Source of the DNA: an uncultured Anaerobiospirillum sp.
Lineage (GTDB): Bacteria; Pseudomonadota; Gammaproteobacteria; Enterobacterales; Succinivibrionaceae
Assembly: GCA_944392765.1 (NCBI GenBank)
Contig: CALXXU010000020.1
Coordinates: 1-37,373 of the forward strand
Length of the DNA: 37,373 nucleotides
Direction of reading: 5' to 3'
The position numbers were made by a program, and so were the translations under genes. The notes below the pieces were generated by a model. The model did not search any database. It was not told where the DNA came from and saw only the letters and a list, made by a program, of their open reading frames with translations. Shown piece by piece: positions 32,601-37,373 of the stretch. How positions within the stretch are numbered: the stretch's first letter is position 1; every line of letters begins with the position of its first letter.

Positions 32601-35600
32601 GGCAGCGGTAGTTTCACCAGCCTTCTCAGCGGCCAGGTCAGCGCCACTTGCTGGAGCGACTTCGACATCACTCTCAGGTGCGACATCAGCACCGCTCTCT
32701 GAAGCAGTCTCAGCGCCATTTGCTGGAGCGACTTCGACATCGCTCTCAGGTGCGACATCAGCACCGCTCTCTGAAGCAGTCTCAGCGCCACTTGCTGGAG
32801 CGACTTCGACATCGCTCTCAGGTGCGACTTCCACACCGTTTTCAGTAGCAGTCTCAGCGCCACTTGCTGGAGTGATTTCGGCATCGCTCTCAGGTGCGAC
32901 ATCAGCACCGCTCTCTGAAGTAGTCTCAGCGCCACTTGCTGGAGTGATTTCGGCATCGCTTTCAGGCGCGATGTCAGCACCGCTCTCTGAAGCGGTATCA
33001 GCACCACTTGCTGGAGCGATTTCAGCTCCGCTTTCTGGAGCAAACTCAGGCTCGACCTCAGTTTCTACGTCTGAGGTCTCTGGGGCATTGTTGATAGCCT
33101 CTGAGGTTGCGCCAGTAGCCTCAGGCTCTGCGGCAGCATTGGCCTTCTCTGGCTCTACCGGAGCGCTCTCTTGAGCGGATGCACGGTCTACCTCAGGCTC
33201 TGGAGCTTGGGCGGTAGCGGCTAAGGCTTGGGCAAAGAAACCACTTGGGCTAGAGGCCGAATCTTCTGTTTGCTCCTTTGCTGGAGTTTGCTCCTTGGCT
33301 GCTACCGGAGCGGCAGCTAAAGCCGCAAAGATGGCCTCTGGGGCAAGATTGCTCTTGTTGGCAGTGAGGTCGACTGGTTGAGCTTCTGGGACAGGCTCGG
33401 TGCCCTTGCTCTTAACTTGTTCTGGAGCCGGGGCTTCTGGCTTGCGCTCAGATTCTGGAGCAATTTCCGCTTCTGGTGCGTGCTCCTTGGTATCGGTCTT
33501 AGTTGGCTTGCTCTGTTCAGGGGTAGTGAGCGCTTCAGTCTCAGCACCGTTCTCAGGCTGGTCGTGCTGTTTTTGGGCGGTAGGCTTAGTTACCTGCTCA
33601 GCTGACTTTGCAGCCTCAGGCTGATGCTCTGCGGAAGTGACTTCTGCGGACGCAGCTGGCGCGACCTCAGGCTCTGTTGCTTGAGCTGCAGAGTCCTGGG
33701 TGTCGGTAGCAGGTTCTACCGACTCAGGCTTTAGTTCAGCATCTAAAGTGCTGGCACTAGCGCTTGGGACAGTGTGCTCAGCCGTAGGCTCAGCTGCAGC
33801 TTCCTGTGGCGCCGCGAGTTCAGCCTTAGGCTCAGGAGTAGCGTCGGCGCTCGCCTTATTTGGAGTATCACTCTTAGCGTCCGCGCGCTCCTTTGATTCA
33901 GGCTCGGCTTGAGCTGTGGCTACAAAGGTGTCAGAGGAGGCAACGCTCGCAGCTTGAGATTCAGTGGTCAGAGCGTTTGACTCAGAGACAGCAGATTTTG
34001 GTTGGGCCTTGGCTTGCTCAGCAGATTGAGCCTTAGAAGCTGCCTTGCTGGCGGCTGGCTGTGAAGTCTGATCTTTTGCCGCAGGTTCTGGAGCGTTGGC
34101 CTTTTCAAGCTGCACGGCCGACTTAGTGTCGGTTGCCTGCTTGCTGTTTGCTGGCGACTTAGCAACGGTACTCTTAGCCTCAGAAGCTTGAACTTTCGCG
34201 CTGGTCGGAGCAGCCTGTGGCTCGAGCTTGAGCTCAGCTGCTTCCTTGTGCTTGGCACCCTTCTTTTTCTTCTTGCCCTTAGCCTGCTTGCTCTTAGGCT
34301 CAGCGGCTTTGGTTTCAGGCGCAGGTGTGACTACCGACGTAACTGGGGTGACGATGAGTTCGGCGCTTTCGTCTTCATCAGCTACAGGCTCAACTCCAGA
34401 GTCCGCTTTGGCATCAGGCTTGGTCTCTGGCTGGGCCACAGGCTTAGGAGCGTGGGTAAATGGCGCTAAGCGATCGATGTCGGCGGGCTCTTGAGTGCTT
34501 GGGTCAGGCTGGTCTGGGTTGGCCATTTGGGCAATAGCACTGGCAGCCTCTAAGGCTACATCAATGGCACTTGGCCCCATTGGGGCGGCGTCTTGCTTGT
34601 TGGTGCCCTTGTAGTGGTGCCCTGCGACTAGGCTGATTGGGGCATCGGCCGCTTGCTCGACCGAGCTTTCCTGAATATTGTCCTCTAAGGCCTGCTTGGC
34701 TTCCTGGGCCTTCTTAAATAGGCTCTTAACGGCACGAACTGCCTTGTTGCCCTTTACGCTCTTGCTCTCTTCTTCTTGCTTGAGCTCAAGCTGGAGTTCT
34801 TGTGGGGTGGCCGCCGCTGCGTCATCTTTGGTCTCGGCCTCTTCTTTAGTGTCTGGGTTAGGCTGGGTCGCCACTACCTCAGCTGGGGTAACGGTGATTA
34901 GTTCGGTCTCAGGGGTAAACTCAGCGCTGTTTTCTTTGCTGGCGTCAGGGTTAAGCGGCAGGCTGAGCTGAGCTTCCTGGCGCTGTAAAGTACCCGGCTC
35001 GCCTTGCTGGAATTGACGCAGGAAGGTCGAAAGCGAATGAGGAGTGAGGGTGCCTTGGTTGACCTGAGCATAGAAACCAGTGCTGGCATTTTGCTGGTTG
35101 ATGGTCTGGATTTCCCGAACCGAAGCATTGGCAATGGACTCGGCCCGGCGCCCAAGCTCAGCTAAGTGATGCTCGACATCGTTGTGGTAGGCAAGACCTA
35201 AGGCGTCTTCAGGTTGCGCCATTAAGTCAACTAAGTTGAGGAGGAAGCTTGGCAGATACTCGCACATGTCACGCGTGACGTGCTCAGTAAGCTGCGTGAG
35301 ATCATCGCCTTGAATGCCGATGGTGATAGTTGGGACGTTGAGGGTAGTTAGCTCCTGAGCTCTGACCGGACACTCTTCATTTAAGATGTCAAAGGCTGCC
35401 TCATGTCCGACTGGACGCAAGAAGTTACCGTCAGTTGGGGCATAGTAAGGCACTAAGGTCGGGTTGAGCGGGCTTACGCCATGCATGCGCGTCAGCAGGC
35501 CTTCGAGCAACATAAAGAGCTCGCGATCCTTGCTGTCACTTGGCTCCAAGCTCATCGGTGGTACGTAATTGTCGGTGTAGTAGATGACAATCGAAGGGCG

Positions 35601-36869
35601 CGGTAAGCGGGCAATCTCATTTAAGCGCTCGATGATGGTGATACTGGCTTGGTGTAAAGACAGGCCTTCGTGGCGGCACTTTTGTACCATGCCGGTAAGG
35701 GCCTTATCGAGATTGCCTGGGAAATTGTGGCGCGCCCGTTCCACTAAGTCCGAGAAGGAAATGACCTCAGCATCCTTGGCCTCAGGGATAAAGTCTTCAT
35801 GCACGAGCTGAGCATAGCTCGACTCGCGGTGATCGACTAATTCGGCCGCATGCTCAATGGCGGTCGCGGCAACTTCCTTTAAGATCTCTAATAAGTCGCC
35901 GAGGTTGAGGTCTAACAGCGGCAGACTAAAGCTAACCTGCATGCCATCAGGGCTAAAGTCCTTGCCAAATTCCTTGACACGTAAGGAATCAAAGGTCGGC
36001 ACTAATGGCTTATGGTGCAGACGCTGGGTCAGCTTAGGGTTTAATTCAAGCTCGCGGATTAACTCCGAGGCGATGATCGAAGCCGAAAAGCCGTCATAAG
36101 GGCGAAAAGCGGTGGCGCTGCTACCGATGATGTAGAACGATGGCTCGATCTTGCCATAGCTGCCTGAATAGAGGTGCAGCCCCCGATCGTGGCGGTTGAC
36201 CGGGGTATTAGGCTTGGCGTTGACCGCGAGGCGCAACGTGAGATTTTCGTTGTGACAGAGCTGCTCAATGAAAGGAATGCACTGCTTGATACCGCGATGC
36301 TGGATGGAGCCTTCGCAGGTGCAGACAAAGAGAATGTTGAGGTTTAAGTGGACGTAATTGTCCGAGAGCTCCTTTAACACCGCGATCATGGTGCCGGTGG
36401 CACATTTGCTCTCTAAAATACCTAAACCAAAGAGACCGCTGTCGCTCTTTAAAATTTCCTCAATCTTGGAGCTGACTGCGCCTTGCTCTGCTAATTGGCG
36501 CAGCTTTAAGGCCAGATCGTCGCAGCTAGTGGACGAACCCTTGAACATGCCATAGTGATAGGGGCTGGAGGTATCAGTGTCACACAATAAAACTAAGGTG
36601 TCACTGACCTCCTCTAAGCTTTTGACCAAGGCGACGACCGAGCTCTTGGTGGAGCGCGGCGAAATATTCTCGTCATCGAAGTTGGCATCGACGTGAGGAA
36701 TTAAGGTCAAATGCTCCTGATGGTTCTTGAAGTAAGGGAACTCACGCAGGCCTTCGTAGATAGCCTGGTTGATGAGCGATGGACCTTTGGCATGGGCGAC
36801 TGAGGGAATAGAGACCAGCCACTTAGTCAGCGTACTGGCTTCTCTGGACAGGTTAGTGGAATAAAACAT
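29640..36869 (-). CDS. Giant protein: degenerate RocB-like M20 domain plus 1800-residue low-complexity tail
   Basis: A 2409-residue protein with no signal peptide or membrane helix. Residues 1-560 follow the RocB branch of M20 metallopeptidases (TKWLVSIPSV, LFGLGILESKCATGTM, YSGSYGKIEPSFYIIG, ASELIRELELN, YYAPTDGNFLRPVGHEAAFD). The metal ligands look lost: the usual HxD reads DTD (97-99), the bridging Asp is Glu153, the Glu-Glu pair reads CEG (185-187), and a later acidic ligand aligns with Lys219. It is probably a pseudoenzyme. The rest is low complexity: acidic Ala/Glu/Pro-rich to about 1650, including a 24-residue tandem repeat, then a mixed segment, then a basic Ser/Thr/Arg-rich end. The ATG at 36869 matches the family N-terminus; TTG at 36890 is the alternative. 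Function unknown. Confidence 0.82.
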   Translation of the reverse strand: MFYSTNLSREASTLTKWLVSIPSVAHAKGPSLINQAIYEGLREFPYFKNHQEHLTLIPHVDANFDDENISPRSTKSSVVALVKSLEEVSDTLVLLCDTDTSSPYHYGMFKGSSTSCDDLALKLRQLAEQGAVSSKIEEILKSDSGLFGLGILESKCATGTMIAVLKELSDNYVHLNLNILFVCTCEGSIQHRGIKQCIPFIEQLCHNENLTLRLAVNAKPNTPVNRHDRGLHLYSGSYGKIEPSFYIIGSSATAFRPYDGFSASIIASELIRELELNPKLTQRLHHKPLVPTFDSLRVKEFGKDFSPDGMQVSFSLPLLDLNLGDLLEILKEVAATAIEHAAELVDHRESSYAQLVHEDFIPEAKDAEVISFSDLVERARHNFPGNLDKALTGMVQKCRHEGLSLHQASITIIERLNEIARLPRPSIVIYYTDNYVPPMSLEPSDSKDRELFMLLEGLLTRMHGVSPLNPTLVPYYAPTDGNFLRPVGHEAAFDILNEECPVRAQELTTLNVPTITIGIQGDDLTQLTEHVTRDMCEYLPSFLLNLVDLMAQPEDALGLAYHNDVEHHLAELGRRAESIANASVREIQTINQQNASTGFYAQVNQGTLTPHSLSTFLRQFQQGEPGTLQRQEAQLSLPLNPDASKENSAEFTPETELITVTPAEVVATQPNPDTKEEAETKDDAAAATPQELQLELKQEEESKSVKGNKAVRAVKSLFKKAQEAKQALEDNIQESSVEQAADAPISLVAGHHYKGTNKQDAAPMGPSAIDVALEAASAIAQMANPDQPDPSTQEPADIDRLAPFTHAPKPVAQPETKPDAKADSGVEPVADEDESAELIVTPVTSVVTPAPETKAAEPKSKQAKGKKKKKGAKHKEAAELKLEPQAAPTSAKVQASEAKSTVAKSPANSKQATDTKSAVQLEKANAPEPAAKDQTSQPAASKAASKAQSAEQAKAQPKSAVSESNALTTESQAASVASSDTFVATAQAEPESKERADAKSDTPNKASADATPEPKAELAAPQEAAAEPTAEHTVPSASASTLDAELKPESVEPATDTQDSAAQATEPEVAPAASAEVTSAEHQPEAAKSAEQVTKPTAQKQHDQPENGAETEALTTPEQSKPTKTDTKEHAPEAEIAPESERKPEAPAPEQVKSKGTEPVPEAQPVDLTANKSNLAPEAIFAALAAAPVAAKEQTPAKEQTEDSASSPSGFFAQALAATAQAPEPEVDRASAQESAPVEPEKANAAAEPEATGATSEAINNAPETSDVETEVEPEFAPESGAEIAPASGADTASESGADIAPESDAEITPASGAETTSESGADVAPESDAEITPASGAETATENGVEVAPESDVEVAPASGAETASESGADVAPESDVEVAPANGAETASESGADVAPESDVEVAPASGADLAAEKAGETTAADVSNLDATQGVAAEAKRDDTNLGNDLKSAVDSIESALSSSLSKVSSFFKGKSKLKSSLNKLQEQVKETIEQEKPKAEHHILTSPEPELNLEHVKSLGTQDTYVPVMPSLPENQAVSQQAAYEQAPEPQVPVNAEPQAETIAQAKAAPAQGEIAAPQAESTAPAAASAELDESLERELEALVQTESELATDAVIAALRPDDDAAKTIEVVAPPAPAFDLAKLTTAQVTAPEPEQEPKPEPAVTSTSGNTIITRRPQIKPNKPVFISAKTENKAPSPTEAKAEPTEANQVEAKPAPTQSKPESAPSKESKAKPEVSADMVAQLMAEAVSKKFKEHKLAQIDTTRTYSDSNRPFANGVYANDINVDLPSSQIFDPTSDTALEADALSQELQGDSSGSLHVPQSEATPGFAPDADAEPMAPPETAQVPLNQLFAQAQKELQGSAVARHLRGAHEPFAPDAPEQIQAAHPEFAPDRDAEQIRTEPSADELIAADELIAATHAPQQPESAVAVAAPVQPQVKAELDAELASASADGPTLKRYDPAQAYAELLLDDDEQYQARVVNAQEQKAQAEAQRVSAKQQALDAATATALGDMLNDDFSAQDSTPSASAAVRGRTPTSPRRTSSDHESLSARRAALRRAMYGDDADLAPRKPVAPAPAQAPVNKGSYIDLNQQGKVVSYNPDEFTKTMSARTQNATDSGVVGAVHAGPVGSNYDSMVQGTVQGALATASTANTASTRPASLERERPVSSVNYGSSRLSSTRSSINPSTRASTPSRSTTAHSSHRFSPNSRLGILDDEPMVGNAGRNMRPPANKSVGTVIGAPTTSSASQNTRTSTRTSERTTATSALKRPETGRSTTARPAPNSSTRSNTKVETLASSNPGVRILRTTTTQPTPKAKPVRPRNEVVYSQGGAVVISQRITADQASTYLNQNHESKESHLPTAPTAIAGSTASLRRTAEQSLNTSFKRLQEDKSISGTIVIRSDPNKRNK
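32641..33050. repeat. 72-bp coding minisatellite in the giant gene
   Basis: A recurring TTCG/TTCA position at 32661, 32733, 32805, 32877, 32949 and 33021 shows an exact 72-base period, giving six units. Each encodes 24 residues of the type SGAETASESGADVAPESD. Copies are very similar, so copy number could vary between strains without changing the frame. Confidence 0.9.
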
Positions 36870-37057
36870 GGCTTCAGTCTCAACTCTCAATAGCTCCAGC
36901 CCGGCAACGTCGCAGCAGATTGGGGCTTAAAGCATACTCCCTTGGGGGCCACCAGGTTTCACAGGGCTTAGCTGTGAGTTCGGGTATCCCACCGTAAATT
37001 GGCCCTCATTATAGCCCGCATCGCAAAAGCTGTGCCCCAAGACCCTAGACGCTGTGA

Positions 37058-37089
37058 GCTCTTTAACAACAATGCGCTGTGATAGCGCA
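37058..37089 (+). promoter_or_regulatory. boxA/boxB-like (nut or rrn-leader) antitermination signal
   Basis: GCTCTTTAACAA (37058-37069) is the boxA core of enterobacterial rRNA leaders. Four bases later TGCGCT-GTGAT-AGCGCA forms a perfect hairpin with a five-base loop, the boxA-boxB order of lambdoid nut sites. It may belong to an rRNA operon or other transcript starting here and leaving the window to the right. Confidence 0.35.
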
Positions 37090-37205
37090 GCAAGGAGCGC
37101 ACTATTTCATTAACGGCTAGAGCCTAGGATGCCTTAAAAATGGCTCTTTTTGCCACAAAAGTCGGCCCAAGACGGCATGGAAAACCTAGGCGCTAGCTGG
37201 CTTAG

Positions 37206-37239
37206 AGGCTAAGCTTGCCTCGAGGCTAAGCTTGCTTCG
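37206..37239. repeat. 17-bp tandem duplication
   Basis: AGGCTAAGCTTGCCTCG (37206-37222) is followed by a copy with one change (37223-37239) and the start of a third. Confidence 0.8.
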
Positions 37240-37312
37240 AGGCGCTAGTGCAGCCAAAAGGCTATAGTGGGCCTTCGTGCGTCTTTGGGGACGCAAGGGC
37301 GGCCATTTTTTA

Positions 37313-37330
37313 TTTTTTTTTTTTTTTTTT
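37313..37330. repeat. 18-T homopolymer
   Basis: Eighteen T follow TTTTTTA at 37306-37312. A hairpin TGCGTC/GACGCA lies about 20 bases upstream on the plus strand. It could be a terminator tail or a slippery promoter spacer. Confidence 0.6.
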
Positions 37331-37373
37331 GCGTGGTGTAGGTCACAAGATGCCTTGGGGCGCACGGAGGCGG

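Larger units (their letters stand above)
36870..37373. other. Right-end intergenic region
   Basis: No gene is supported. It should contain the promoter of the giant gene and, on the plus strand, a boxA/boxB-like signal (37058-37089), a 17-bp repeat and an 18-T run. Two CCTAGG-containing arms (37122-37128 and 37184-37190) could pair. The window ends before any downstream gene. Confidence 0.45.

Noticed and set aside
31590-34971. Plus-strand open frames opposite the giant gene
   Set aside because: Their sequences are reverse readings of the low-complexity tail; no domain or start context supports them.
36960-36985. CRP site near the giant gene
   Set aside because: The half-sites are in the wrong order (TCACA then TGTGA, nine bases apart), unlike a CRP operator.

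Overview
The window looks like chromosomal DNA from a gammaproteobacterium. The evidence is the prfA–prmC–kdsA gene neighbourhood, a metal-independent-type KdsA, an enteric-type glnA, four perfect CRP half-site pairs (TGTGA-N6-TCACA), and relatives of E. coli AraJ and YbjJ and of Klebsiella DalD/DalT. Several proteins carry very long Ala/Glu/Lys-rich C-terminal tails, which is unusual. I suspect a host-associated fermentative lineage near Aeromonadales/Succinivibrionaceae, but that is a guess from style, not a proof.

Layout. 1-1021 holds the N-terminal three quarters of glnA (minus strand). 1842-3807 holds three secreted proteins of unknown function, two of them extremely acidic and Trp-rich; the first has a perfect CRP site upstream. 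3899-6360 holds a 34-residue membrane protein, a LysR regulator and a YbjJ-like MFS transporter. 6582-6713 is a 33-bp tandem array, followed by a MORN-variant repeat protein. 7930-10866 is NhaA with a tail of about 570 residues. prfA (11027-12121) and prmC-kdsA (14915-16715) flank a divergently oriented repeat protein (12340-14208) whose upstream region has two perfect CRP sites. A lipoprotein (17214-18230) and an AraJ-like exporter with an Ala-rich tail follow.

20530-25952 is the most exciting locus: a single-polypeptide (type ISP-like) restriction-modification enzyme combining nuclease, helicase and N6-adenine methylase. It is broken by a run of ten G that lies between the two halves of the nuclease active site. 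One extra G (or two fewer) restores a single frame of about 1807 residues, so it looks like a phase-variable phage-defence or epigenetic switch captured in the OFF state.

26049-29360 is a compact D-arabinitol module: dalD (arabinitol to xylulose) then dalT (polyol permease), with a CRP site and three copies of a 27-bp palindromic operator upstream. The repressor and xylulokinase genes are not in the window. 29640-36869 encodes a giant 2409-residue protein: an N-terminal RocB-like M20 peptidase fold whose metal ligands look degraded, joined to about 1800 residues of low-complexity acidic and then basic sequence. The right edge has a boxA/boxB-like antitermination signal, a 17-bp tandem repeat and an 18-T run. 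No tRNA, rRNA, CRISPR array or insertion sequence was recognised.
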